Under the pieces are notes generated by a model. That model saw nothing but the letters and a program-made list of their open reading frames with translations. It did not search any database and was not told the DNA's origin. A program made the position numbers and the translations under genes. From positions 55,613,885 through 55,677,884 of the forward strand of contig CM055103.1 in assembly GCA_029204225.1 (NCBI GenBank): a stretch of DNA of 64,000 bases. Reading direction: 5' to 3'. Positions 45,246 to 56,806 of this stretch are shown one piece after another (positions within the stretch are counted from its first letter, which is position 1; the number at the start of each line of letters is the position of its first letter). This DNA comes from Diphasiastrum complanatum. Its lineage: Eukaryota; Streptophyta; Lycopodiopsida; Lycopodiales; Lycopodiaceae.

Positions 45246-45280
45246 TGAATAAATTTTCATAATAAATTTACCTCAATTGT
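45188..45280. repeat. Direct repeat AAATTTTCATAATAAATTTACCTC, spacing 63 bp
   Basis: Starts at 45188 and 45251. On the minus strand each copy carries the same GAG/GTAAAT splice-donor-like string, so the first-exon donor of the decayed AT-rich gene was duplicated. Confidence 0.75.
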
Positions 45281-45749
45281 TTGTTGTTTTCTATAAAAAC
45301 ATGTTTGATCATATGTTAGATGTTAAAATTAGAATATGTAAATCTCATTTGGATGTACTTACATAATTCAAGTATTAAGGATTGCACAACAATTAGATTG
45401 ATCAAGATCTAAATACTTTATGTATCTTGATTTGATCTAGATTGGTAATTGTCTTTAAGCACCACAAGTAATTTATCATCTAATGATCCTCACGACTTCT
45501 CACACATATGAAAAATACATAATTTTTAGCAAGTTCAAATCAACTCATTAGACACACAAATTTTCACATACATGAAGTATTAAAATTGTCAAGAATAACT
45601 TTTTTTCTTGCTTTATCTCAAAAGCTATGTATAAAATTAGCTCTGAATTCATAACTATATTATTCGGATCTAAGGTTAGTTTCCAATTGTAAGTCAATGG
45701 ATCTTGAATATATTGACTTAATCTATCATTTTGCACCTATCCCTTGGAT
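45281..45749. other. AT-rich DNA, nothing recognised
   Basis: No coding motif. Ends where the 5' LTR of the copia element becomes recognisable. Confidence 0.5.
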
Positions 45750-46230
45750 ATTCGACCCTCAACATATTTTTTGACCCAGTGTATATTTCTCGACCCTTTG
45801 TATAAAATTCGACCCTATGTAATTTTTCGATACTATCGGAATCCAACGACTTTACATTGATGTCCGCCAACTTTGTACATGCATTTATGGCATAAAGACG
45901 GTTGTAATAGCTATAGAAAATTCAGTTGTACATATTTTTAGTATATCAAACTTAGAATCTTCATCAGAAAACGTCTTCTGATATTCCGAGTCTGATAATC
46001 CATTAATTAGTATCAACGTTATCATGCTCAACAAGCTGAAGTTATAACTAAACGCAATTGTACTCATTGTTGATAATAATCAGAGTGCAATTTGTCCTAC
46101 TACTGTTATTGTTCTATTGTACATTTGTATGAATCCTTCGTTTGAATTATTTTTGCTACTAACTGTGGTGCTTCCGATCTACACATCTAGCTCGCTCCCA
46201 ACTTCCGCTCATACCTACTGATTTTTGACA
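45750..46230 (+). mobile_element. 5' LTR (5'-truncated) of a copia element
   Basis: Aligns along its length with the LTR at 50503-51154 and ends ...TTTTTGACA immediately before the primer site. Compared by eye over a 157-base stretch (from ACATGCATTTATGG), the two LTRs differ at about 11 positions, so the insertion is old. About 170 bases of the LTR's start are missing or unrecognisable. Confidence 0.9.
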
Positions 46231-46242
46231 TGGTATCAGAGC
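46231..46242 (+). other. Primer-binding site matching initiator tRNA-Met
   Basis: TGGTATCAGAGC, directly abutting the LTR end. Confidence 0.95.
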
Positions 46243-46371
46243 GGGCATCCAAGTTCTCTGCTTCTCATTGTGGATTATTAGTCTTGTTTCTATCAAGACA
46301 ACGTTCTAGCAAGCGCGCAGCCAATAGTATTCTGAAATCATTGTTACTACCAATGATCTCGCTCACCCAGA

Positions 46372-47280
46372 ATGGATCCGTCTTCTCTAATCAAGAGACC
46401 CAATGGAGGGAACTATCATCTTTGGAAGTTCAAAATGAAGGTCATGCTATTAGCCAAGAAACTGTGGGACGTTGTTGATGACACAGAAGTCAAGCCAGAA
46501 GGTGATGCAGCCATTATCACCAAATGGAAACTAAGAGATGGCAGGGCATTTGCCATGATTACTCTCAATATCAAGGATACACAGATAATTCACATACGAA
46601 ATGCTCAGACAACCAAGGAAGCATGGGACATCCTACCAATCTTATATGATATCAAAGATGTTACTTCCAAGTTATACTTGAGGAAGAAATTTTTCAATTT
46701 GAAGATGTCACCAACACTTTCAAAAATCTTATGGAGCAAATGGCTGCAATTGGCTCAGTCATTGAAGATTCCGATGCTGTTATGACTCTATTATCGAGTC
46801 TTCTTGAAGCCTATGAAAATTGGGTTATGATAATTTTGACCCAAGAGCAAATTACTCTATCAAAAGCAATGTCAATGCTTCTACAAGAGGAAACCAGAAA
46901 ATCTGCATCCTCCTCAAGCTCAGGGTCGGATCCTCAAGCTCTATTTTGTTAAAAAATCAGAAGTTTAGATCCAAAAAGAAGAGCAATATGCAGTCAGGGT
47001 CGAATTTTGTCTTAGGGTCAAATTTTGGCTCAAGGTCGAATTCAGGCTCAAGGTCGAATTCCAACTATTCATCCTTCCAACCAAAGCATAAACTATTCTA
47101 TAGATACTGCAAGAGAACTGGACATGAAGTGAAAGACTGCAGAACTTTTAAATTCAACAATGAGAAGAAGAAGCAGTTCCAACAACAAGCAAATTCTGCT
47201 TCAACCAGTTTTTCGACCCAACAACAAGAGGAAAATGAAGCAGCTTTTATGACCAAAGTCGGAGAACAACAAGATATCAA
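46372..47280 (+). pseudogene. Ty1/copia gag with zinc knuckle, frameshifted
   Basis: Starts MDPSSLIKRPNGGNYHLWKF with the N-terminal gag signature, then KWKLRDGRAFAMITLNI and TKEAWDILPILYDIK. The frame changes at about 46690 and 46820. The capsid part (EQMAAIGSVIEDSDAVMTLL) is followed by a Ser/Gly/Arg low-complexity run built from about 18-base repeats of GGTCGAATTC...TCAAG (46990-47060). The knuckle reads FYRYCKRTGHEVKDC: the first Cys of C-x2-C is Tyr. Gag packages the RNA. Three frames make it non-functional. Confidence 0.9.
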
Positions 47281-47494
47281 TTCTTGGTATCTTGACTCTG
47301 AAGCAACACAACACATGACTCACCATCATGACTGGTTCACAGACCATAAATCTTTCACCCACTCTTGAGTTGTACAACTTGGAGACAACTCATCACATTC
47401 GATCTAGGGTGAAGGAACAGTCAGGGTCGAATTTCAGAAAGGTGAAGTCAAACTGCTCCCCAACATTCTCCATGTACCAAACCTGACCAAGAAT
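47281..47494 (+). pseudogene. Copia aspartic protease fragment
   Basis: WYLDSEATQHMTHHHDW carries the active-site motif with Glu in place of Gly (D-S-G expected). A stop follows at TCT TGA (47366-47368), and the body of the domain continues in broken frames. Confidence 0.8.
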
Positions 47495-48719
47495 ATGCTC
47501 TTAATTAGCGGATTCACTGATTTAGGTCGGAAGGTCGAATTTGATGCAAATGGCTGCACAATACTTGACAAATCTAGAAAAATTCTAGCTTTCGAAAACA
47601 ATCTTAACAAACTCAGCCATTGTTACTCCTCCAACAATCAAACTCTTCACACTTCTACTTTTGAATCGTCTAATATGCTTTGGCATTTCAGATTAGGCCA
47701 TTTGAACTTCAATAGTATTCAACAAATGTCAACTCAAGGACCAGTACAAGATTTGTCTTCTGTTAGCAAGCCAACTTCTCCATGTGAAAGTTGTATAATC
47801 AGCAAGCATGCTAGAAGTCCTTTTATTTCTGAATCAGTTCATACTTCCAAAGGCTTGCTAGATCTTGTACATAGTGACATTTGTGGCTCGATGCAAACTG
47901 CTTCCACAGGGGGAGCTCTTTATTTCCTAACCTTCATCGACGACTTCTCTTGGAGAACTGCTACCTATTTTCTGAAGAACAAATAAAAAACGTTCAAGTT
48001 CTTTAAATAGTTCATGACATCAATAGAAAATTCGACCTAGAGAAAAATCAAAGCTCTACGTTCAGATGGAGAGGGAGAATTTATCTCCACAGAATTTAAA
48101 TAATTTTGCAAGGCCAACGGAATACAACAACAATTCACAACAAGCTACCCACCTCAGTCCAATGGTGTAGCTGAAAGGAAGAATCAGATACTCATTGAAA
48201 GTGCCAAGGGCATGCTGGCCCATGCCTCTCTTCCAAAGAAGTTTTGGACAAAAGCTGTTACTACAGCAGCCTATTTGCAAAATCGATCCATCACCAAAGT
48301 CCTGAATGGCAAGACACCTTATGAGGTGTGGACAGGATCGAAACCATCACTCAAAAATATTAGAGTGTTTGGATGCATTGCTTATGCATAGATCCTTCAA
48401 GATGTCAAAAAGAAGCTGGACAACACAGGCAGAAAAGTGATTTTTATTGGCTACTCTCTAGATCACAAGGCATACAAGCTCTACAATCTGGACACATAAA
48501 AGACATTCACAAGTAGAGATCTCATTTTTCTTAAAGACAAATTTGTCGACTCCAAGGGAAAAGCTGTAGAAATTTCCAACCTAATAGTCAAATAGCCAAA
48601 TTTTGACCCTAAAGTCAAAAATTCAGAAGTCGATACTAACTCTGAAAATGAGTCAACAGAGGGTCGAAATTTAGCCAAGGAGGTCAAATCGACCCAGTAG
48701 ACAGCCTCCATCCAGATTT
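47495..48719 (+). pseudogene. Ty1/copia integrase with intact catalytic acids but several stops
   Basis: Pre-integrase: MLWHFRLGHLNFNSIQQMS, then CESCIISKHARSPF. Core: LVHSDICGSM, LRSDGEGEF and NGVAERKNQIL keep D, D and E. Stops interrupt it at ...KNK (47984), FFK*F, NST*R, FK*F and AYA*I. The C-terminal part is GKTPYEVWTGSKPSLKNIRV and FIGYSLDHKAYKLYN. The many stops are mostly TAG/TAA at positions where Gln, Glu, Trp or Tyr are usual. Confidence 0.9.
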
Positions 48720-49669
48720 ATGGATGATGCAGCCTGCTATTTTCTGCAAGAACCAAATACAGTTTCAAAGGCGATGTCTACACCTCATGCTGAACAATGG
48801 AAAGCAGCAATGGACACAAAATTCGATTCTCTGATGGAGAATCAAACGTGGACAGTCACTGAACTGCCAAAGGACAGAAATCCGATTGCATACAAATGGA
48901 TATTCAAGACAAAGTATGATACTGAAGGAAGGCTAAATCGATACAAAGCCAGGCTGGTTGCCAAAGGCTATTCCTAGATTCCAGATTTGGACTATTTTGA
49001 GACCTTTAGTCTAGTAGTCAAGCATGTTTCGATCTGGCTATTACTCTCCTTTGCAGCTATAGTAGATCTCGAAGTCCATCAAATGGATGTCTAGACTCTT
49101 TTCTCAATGGGACCATTGAAGAGGAAATCTTTATGTCACAGCCAAAAGAATATGAATTGAGGGGTAAGCAATACCTTGTATGCAAAATTCACAAGGCACT
49201 CTATTGGCTGAAACAGTCACCCAGAGTCTGGTTCTAGAAAATCAATGCATTCCTTATTGAGAATGGTTTTATTCCAAACTCAAGAGATTCGAATGTCTAC
49301 TTCAAATATGTAACGAATTTCTTCAGCATCATCACTCTCTATGTGGATGATACACTATTATTTAGAAACAATCTGAATTTGATGAAGGATACGAAATGCA
49401 TACTGGCCAAGGAGTACAAAATGACTTATATGGGTCTAGCCCACTATTGTCTCGGAATCGAAATTTTTCAAATTCGACCCAGCAGACTGATTTTTATCAG
49501 CCAGCAAAGATATCTCACAAATGTGCTGGAAAATTATGGAATGGCCAACTACAAACCAAGTCTCTTTCTACTCAACCCTGGACTGAAGCTATCAAAGGAA
49601 CAATCTCCTCAAACTGAGATAGAAAAGGAGGAAATGAGCAATATCCATTTCACTCCATCATCAGCTCAC
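48720..49669 (+). pseudogene. Ty1/copia reverse transcriptase, defective
   Basis: EQWKAAMDTKFDSLMENQTW, YKWIFKTKYDTEGRL and YKARLVAKGYS (stop), then VDLEVHQMDV (stop where QTAFLNG begins). After a frameshift comes ALYWLKQSPRVWF. The active site LYVDDTLLF begins at about 49337, followed by MGLAHYCLGIEI and PGLKLSKEQSPQT. Frame breaks near 48978, 49090, 49235 and 49650. Confidence 0.9.
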
Positions 49670-50490
<821 letters not shown>

Positions 50491-51154
50491 ATTAAGGGGT
50501 AGTGTTGGATTTCAATGCTCAGTCTTAAATCCTCCTATTAATGAGCATCTTGAAAAGCCGTTCAAAATAGAGATTTTTCCGGTTGGATCGGATCGATTCG
50601 GAATTTTTCCGACCCTTCACTAAATTATCCGGACGTGTTTAGTCTAATTTTTCCGACCCCGAAAAATTTGACCCCTAGCATATTTTTGACCTGGTGTATA
50701 TTTCTTGACCCTTCGTATAAACTCCGACCCTATGTAATTTTTCAATACTGTCGGTTAGAAATCCTACCCAACGACTTTACATTGATGTCCCCCAACTTTG
50801 TACATGCATTTATGGCATAAAGGCGGTTGTAATAACATAGGAAATTCAGATGTAGATATTTTTAGTATATCAAACTTGGAATCTTCATCAGAAAACTTCT
50901 TCTGATATTCCGAGTCTAATAATCCATTAATTTGTATCAATGTTATCATGCTCAACAAGAAGTTATAACTTTGCACACGCAATTGTACTCATTGTTGATA
51001 ATAATCAGAGTGCAATTTGTCCTACTACTGTTATTGTTCTATAGCGCATTTGAATTAATCCTCCGTTCGAATTATTTTGTTGCTAACAATGGCGGTTCTA
51101 ATCCACGCATCTAGCTCGCTCCCAGCTTCTGCTCATACCCACTGATTTCCGACA
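50491..51154 (+). mobile_element. Polypurine tract and 3' LTR of the copia element
   Basis: ATTAAGGGGTAG (50491-50502), then TGTTGGATTTCAATG at 50503, ending CCGACA at 51154: a 652-bp TG...CA LTR. It contains GGTGTATATTTC as a possible TATA. The start carries a Gly/Pro-free run of TTTTCCGACCC/CGACCC short repeats (50575-50735). Confidence 0.92.
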
Positions 51155-51337
51155 AAAATGTCACTTGAATCACAATGCCCAAGTTGACAGTTGTTGTTTC
51201 TTAGCAGCTTTGTTAGGACCTAGAGAGAAGACGAGTGCTGCAGTGTGAAAAAGGATAACATGCAAACACGCACACAAGCACAAATCAACAACAAAAAGAA
51301 GAAGAAAAAGTAAGCTATGTAAGAAAACTTACAAAGT
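51155..51337. other. Short leader-like DNA next to a degraded primer site
   Basis: A-rich, with AACAAC/AAGAAG repeats; no gene. On the minus strand it would be the leader downstream of the primer site at 51338. Confidence 0.4.
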
Positions 51338-52166
51338 GGCAATGACGCCAATGTTGTGCGTAATCACTAATTGTGCGGTGGCTATTCTAGATCTATCCAT
51401 AGTTCGGGTTGTAGTAAGTGGTTGACTAGTCCATCCACTTTCTAAGATCTACATAAAATTTTAAAACAATAATGGGAAGGAGAGAGCATCAAGGCTTTCC
51501 CAACTGATGCTCGGAAAACTAATATTTACAACCTAATTTAACTAAGCTTAATCTAGGGTTTTGCTAAGGCTTGCCCAACTAGCCAAAACCCGTAAATCTA
51601 AACCTATCTAACACCCAAAGGGATATGATAATAATAATTGCGGCTACATAAGCAAAAATCATACATAAACATGCCACAATAAAATTCTTATGAAAAGGAG
51701 GCAAGAGGAGGCCTGAGCACCTTCCCTCAAGCTATTCATCTTCCAAAGGGAACCCTAAGAAATAGAGAGATCAAATCACAAGATTACAATTAGCATAATC
51801 TCAATGTGTCGTTTACAATGAAAATGCCTCTCTTCTTATAGCAAGAGGGCCTTCCATAAGTTTCCACTAACTTATGGGATTATCCTTCTAATCTTGCTAT
51901 TCTAAGTCTCAAAACTTCTAACTTAGAAACTTGAGTTCTTAAACTTAGAACTTAAGTTAAACTTGGAATCTTTTATTTCTAAGCTTAAGTTTTCTAATTT
52001 AAGTTTCCTAGTTTTAGAAGTTTAGAACTTATTAAGCAAAGGAAAGCTTCTACTCATGGTCTTATAACACACATGGTAGAAGTTTATTAACAATTACTCA
52101 CACGTGGACTTACAATACACATGTCATATGGTGTTTTATTTATTTTTAAAAATTTTCTTGCTAACA
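51338..52166 (-). mobile_element. Degraded tRNA-Asp-type primer site and LTR of a minus-strand gypsy element
   Basis: The minus strand reads TGGCGTCATTGCC at 51350-51338, one base from the TGGCGCCATTGCC of the element at 25418. It lies four bases from a CACA end, the same spacing as at 25442. Reading back, a TGTTAGCAAGAAAA start is found at 52166, giving an LTR of about 812 bases (51355-52166). It appears inserted into copia-type sequence, since a polypurine tract and a copia LTR start follow at 52198-52212. Confidence 0.45.
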
Positions 52167-52197
52167 ATGTTGACTTCGTTCATGATCCTAGGAGTTA

Positions 52198-52690
52198 AGC
52201 TTAAGGGGGGGTGTTGGAGTTAATCTTCACTCCTACTCATCTAAATTCATTTTCTGAGTACTAAATTCTCTCTCAACATTGACAGCAGTCTTACTCACAT
52301 AAGTCGAACAGTCTGTACATATATTGACTTGAAGTAGAGCAGGATCGACTCGATTTCATCGAGGTCACCTTCACCGACTCGGTCGAAGTCTATCGACATT
52401 CCGAATTAGACTCCTTTGACATATTCTCAAGGGCGAACAAGCCGACTCGACTCATTCGACACCTTCGACGATTGTCAACTATCACTAGTCAAAATGGAGC
52501 TCATCGTCTGCCCTATACACTATAGACTACGTCACCGTTCACTATGCAGTAATTGCATCACGTCACGACTGTTACCCACACAGTTGTAATCTTCACGACT
52601 ACTGCAACTGATGTGTATATAGATACAATAAATCAGTAACAAATAGATGATGATTCATATAAGATACATTGAGTCAATAATCAGTGGTAG
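52198..52690 (+). mobile_element. Polypurine tract and 3' LTR start of another copia element
   Basis: GCTTAAGGGGGGG precedes TGTTGGAGTTAATC at 52212. A TATA box (GTGTATATAGATAC) lies at about 52613. The region 52330-52480 has many TCGAC/CGACTC words, shared with 41720-41780. Right border not visible. Confidence 0.6.
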
Positions 52691-52833
52691 CGTGAATCAG
52701 AGTTCCTCCATGAATTCCCTTGTATCAGACTTTTTGATTTTGTAGGATCGGAGATTTTAGAGAGAGTAAAAGTAATTCAAGAAGTAGAGATAGTATTCAA
52801 TCTCTAACTAGCATAGTGTCTCTAATCAATCTA

Positions 52834-53027
52834 GCATCAAGGAGATGAAGTTAGTTGTCACGCGTAGGTTCGTTCCCATGAGTGTGATAGCATATTTCAG
52901 ATTTTAGCATAAATGGAAGGTCCACATCTATTCTAACATCCATTAACCCTAAGCATTAACACTACAATCATTAACACTAAGATCCACAATGAAGATACCT
53001 TACTCTTTCTCTCTCTCCCTTTCTCTC
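52834..53027 (-). mobile_element. LTR fragment related to the gypsy LTR at 25442-25923
   Basis: CATCAAGGAGATGAAGTTAG, CACGCGTAGGTTCG, the CATTAACCCTAAG repeats and TACTCTTTCTCTCTCTC correspond in order to 25496-25662. Only part of the LTR is present. Confidence 0.75.
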
Positions 53028-53813
53028 TCATAAAAAGTATAAAAACATGCAATCCCAATAACAATTAGATCCAACAATTAGCAAACACAATAAAGGCATG
53101 AGAGATGGAGGAAAAGTGATGGACAAAAAATTGGATGGAGAAATAGAATGCAGAATCAAAATATCTTTCATATGCTTTCGCTATCATATAGAAAAACAAA
53201 TGTTGAGCTTATGCTTCCATTATCAAATATGGAAAAAAAAAACAAGAGTAAATGGGTGCCACTCGATCAAGACTTGGAAGCCAGTGGACATTCTAAGTGA
53301 AAAAATATTGAAATAATATACAATGATGCACTTTTGACATGTCATCAGGTAAGAACTGTTGCTCCTACAAGATGATATACTTTCAAACTTCAAATTCATT
53401 TCAAATGATAAACTCGTAACTAACTGTAAACACTCTATTCCTTATGTATAATTTCTTTCAAAAATTGCTCGTATAATCTTTAAACTAAATGTAACATACT
53501 TTGTGTTAAATTTATGTAGGTACGTAAAAGACATGAGCTTGAGACCAAATGCAGAGATATTGGCGAAACTATCCAACTAATGGAAGAACACTGAGATTTA
53601 CTATAAGAAAATACATGTCCATCATTGTTACTCAAGATGAAAACAAGAATCTTGTTTTTTATCAATCTAAAAAAATTGCAATCTAGTATTGTACTATGGA
53701 CACAACTTGATTGTAAGAATCTATATTGATATCAATAAATAAATGGGTTGTTTACATGTAAGATTGTATCTCCTTTTCCTGATGGTATTATATACATGTT
53801 TACAATTGAAATC
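53028..53813. other. Intergenic, nothing recognised
   Basis: A + strand frame at 53098-53316 has no motif. No repeat or RNA gene seen. Confidence 0.45.
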
Positions 53814-54116
53814 CTATTCAGTAAGTTTATCTTTATTTTCTATATCAGTATCAAAAGCTATCAAGGCAACAATCTCATGTCTTGTAATTTCGCCTTCCTT
53901 TGTATTAGGAAGGAATTCTATGCTTCTTTGATCGTATAAGATAAGATCTACATCTTGAGCAACCTGAAAGGCTATTAGAGCAGGAGCAGTATTCCTTATA
54001 GTGCCCTCAAGCTCAGGCACAAAACTTACGTCATTTTGTACAAACATTTTGATCAACTCTTGCCGCAATCTATACACATCGTCGGGGGGTTGGGCCTCAA
54101 GCGAGCTTCCTGTCAT
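53814..54116 (-). CDS. Hypothetical 100-residue frame, possibly a gene fragment
   Basis: ATG-led minus-strand frame with coding-like composition: DDVYRLRQELIKMFVQNDVS, FVPELEGTIRNTAPALIAFQ, DVDLILYDQRSIEFLPN, HEIVALIAFDTDIENKDKLT. No family recognised; it could be an exon captured by, or flanking, the neighbouring repeat unit. It lies 10 bases from the left end of that unit. Low certainty that it is a gene. Confidence 0.3.
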   Translation of the reverse strand: MTGSSLEAQPPDDVYRLRQELIKMFVQNDVSFVPELEGTIRNTAPALIAFQVAQDVDLILYDQRSIEFLPNTKEGEITRHEIVALIAFDTDIENKDKLTE

Positions 54117-54179
54117 TTATGAACGAGCTTTTAACCATTTTTTTTTAGTATCTATTTTTTTCTTCTCTCATCTGTGTGC

Positions 54180-54363
<184 letters not shown>

Positions 54364-54616
54364 GGCGGATCTCTCGCGACCATGGATGGAGGATCTCCAT
54401 CGCGCTCCACCTACAGCGATGGCCTAGCTCCATCGCATCCATCTGCTGGCACCCTTCGCTACCACTACTGGCCTCCATCGTGCTACTGTTGGCACCCTCC
54501 ATTGCGGATGCTGCTAGCCCTCCATCGCTGCTCTACCTTGACTGTTTGCACCGGTCCCATAGCTTCTGTCCCATAGCTTCTGTCCATCGCTGAAGGTGCA
54601 TCCTCCAATTTGTAAA

Positions 54617-55530
54617 ATGCCTCATCGCAAAGGTCCCCTTAATCCTGATCCATCTTTGTTTTCAGCATTGCTTCAGCCTCACTTCCAATGCCCGTTGCAG
54701 TTCCTATCTCTCCATCAAATCCTAGTCCTGACAATGAATCTATAGTAGCTCTTCCCGTGACCCCGGACACTCCAGAAGAACCTGCCTCTCTCCGCACATT
54801 TACACGTGTCCGTCTATTTGAATACCTCAACAATCACAGAGAGCAACTTGCTTCCCATGACTCTCTGCTTCTTGCTATGCAATCACACCTTCAGAAGCTA
54901 GACTCTTCTATTGAAACACTCAAGAATGAATTGGCAATTCTCAAAAGTGAAACTTCTTCTCAAATCGCTACTTCAGCTAAAATTCAATAGCTCGAAAGTC
55001 ATACGGCTGTCAAATCATGGGAAGATGTACTTAAAGATTCATCTACAGTTGTTTCTCCACCCTCGCCTTCATCTTCGTTTATCTTAGCCACATTCACTGA
55101 GGGTCGTCTGCGAGAGCACAAAGCTCTCAATGTTCGTGTTAGAGGTATTCTGAACTCCCAAAATGTTGTTGAAGAAGCTGAAAAGTTTTTTAAAGGACAT
55201 CTTCAGCACCATATCAAAGGTATGGAAACTGCTTGGTGACCTAAGAAGGACCCAGATACTCTTGTCATCCGCTTCACGTCAGTGTCTCACCGGCGCGAAG
55301 TTTTAGGGAAACGATCTAAATTACGTGATACAAAAAGCTATTTGGATGAAGATCTTACTTTCATCCAAGTCCAAGAACGTAAACAGCAAGACATGAAGCT
55401 CTATCTACTGGCAAACAACTTATCTATCGCGATGGCATTATCAGATTTGTGGATCGTAAGCCTATAGTTAATGAGAATCTTAATTCTGAGATAGAGTCTG
55501 AGTTAGAGAAATGAAGAGATGTCCAGTTGA
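54617..55530 (+). pseudogene. Coiled-coil plus RRM-like RNA-binding protein, resembling LINE-1 ORF1
   Basis: Starts MPHRKGPLNPDPSLFSALLQ in frame 2, shifting near 54688 to frame 1 (PVAVPISPSNPSPDNES). Then a coiled-coil-prone stretch (HDSLLLAMQSHLQKLDSSIE, TLKNELAILKSETSSQ), a stop TAG at 54988, and a basic RNA-binding-like part: LREHKALNVRVRGILNS, FFKGHLQHHIKG, TGA (55238), DTLVIRFTSVSHRREVLGKR and YLDEDLTFIQVQERKQQ. A last frameshift gives YRDGIIRFVDRKPIVNENL. The order coiled coil, RRM-like fold and C-terminal domain matches L1 ORF1 proteins, which bind LINE RNA. Both stops can arise by single C-to-T changes (CAG, CGA). No reverse transcriptase frame follows. Family assignment is inference. 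Confidence 0.5.
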
Positions 55531-55723
55531 GCATGTAAATGGTACATGTACCATATAATCCTGGCCATATCACTCTCTCCTTAGTTAGTTTGTTTCTAGT
55601 TAGTTTTCCATCTTATCTGATGTACTGGTTTCATCTTATACGCCTTTCAGAATGGAAAAGACGTTAATAAAGCTTTTAACCATTTTTTTTAGTATATATT
55701 TTTTTCTTCTCTCATCTGTGTGC

Positions 55724-55959
<236 letters not shown>

Positions 55960-56300
55960 AACTCAATCAACTATCCATTGCGGGTAAATTGGCACCTGCT
56001 ACCTTTCCACTGGCCCACCACGCTCTAATAAATCTGAATTGGAACAAAGCTTCATCTGTTGTTGCTACATTCTTCCACTTGCAACATATATTTTTGTGTT
56101 CATCTTGATATTGCTTGAATATATACTGAGTGGTGTGTATTTGAAGGCTTTGCTCCCAATGAAGGGACAAGATAGTTCTCGCCCGTGCAACACATTTTTC
56201 GGTCCTCCATTATATCATTATACGGATGGCTCTCCAATTTGCTTGTGCTTTGTCTGCCATGAAGCCATGGAAGTATGGCTCCTTGAAGCCTTCTTAAGTT
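55960..56300 (-). pseudogene. Transposase-like fragment (plant MULE-type family suspected)
   Basis: The minus strand reads YFHGFMADKAQANWRAIRIM, then after a frame change ERTILSLHWEQSLQIHTT-like sequence, QYQDEHKNICCKWKNVATTD and FIRAWWASGKVAGA. I associate the pattern GFMADxAQANWxAV...FHWxQSL..HT...AIRAWW with a MULE-like transposase family seen in plant genomes, from memory only. Stop and frame changes make it a relic. Upstream minus-strand sequence at 56300-56800 may belong to it but is too broken to assign. Confidence 0.4.
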
Positions 56301-56806
56301 ATTGAAATGTTTAGCATTTTTCAAAATAGTACTTGTGCATCTGTGTCTTCTTTTTTCATCTCGCAAGTTGCGATTGTCATGAGTTCTTGAAGACTACTCA
56401 AAAATAAATAAATGTGAGTATATTATTTGTAAAACATTTCAGGGCATAAAATTGCATCCATAGATTGTGAAAGACTTGAAGATCATCACAACTGAATAGC
56501 ATAATAATGTCTTACCTAGGCACATATACATGTGATGCCATAGTTGTCCACCCTTGTACACGTCTCATGTGGTCAAAGCACACACACGATCTTCTCAAGT
56601 CACCATCTCCCGTGCATGCCATCCGGATGACAAGATCAACACCTGATGCTGGTCCTGTTGTGGACATTTTAAATACAAAGCAACGTTCATTATATCATCT
56701 TTGCATTGCCTTGGAAATCTGCTACCATGGAAGAATTCGAACACACAATCTTTTCAGCTCCAATAAACTTGTTTTCACACCCTTTCCAACAACCTTTTTT
56801 TTGTTG
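56301..56806. other. Unassigned DNA between transposase-like and gypsy relics
   Basis: Broken frames on both strands; a GT-rich splice-donor-like string (CTAGGTAAGACATT, minus, near 56515) is present but no gene model follows. Confidence 0.35.
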
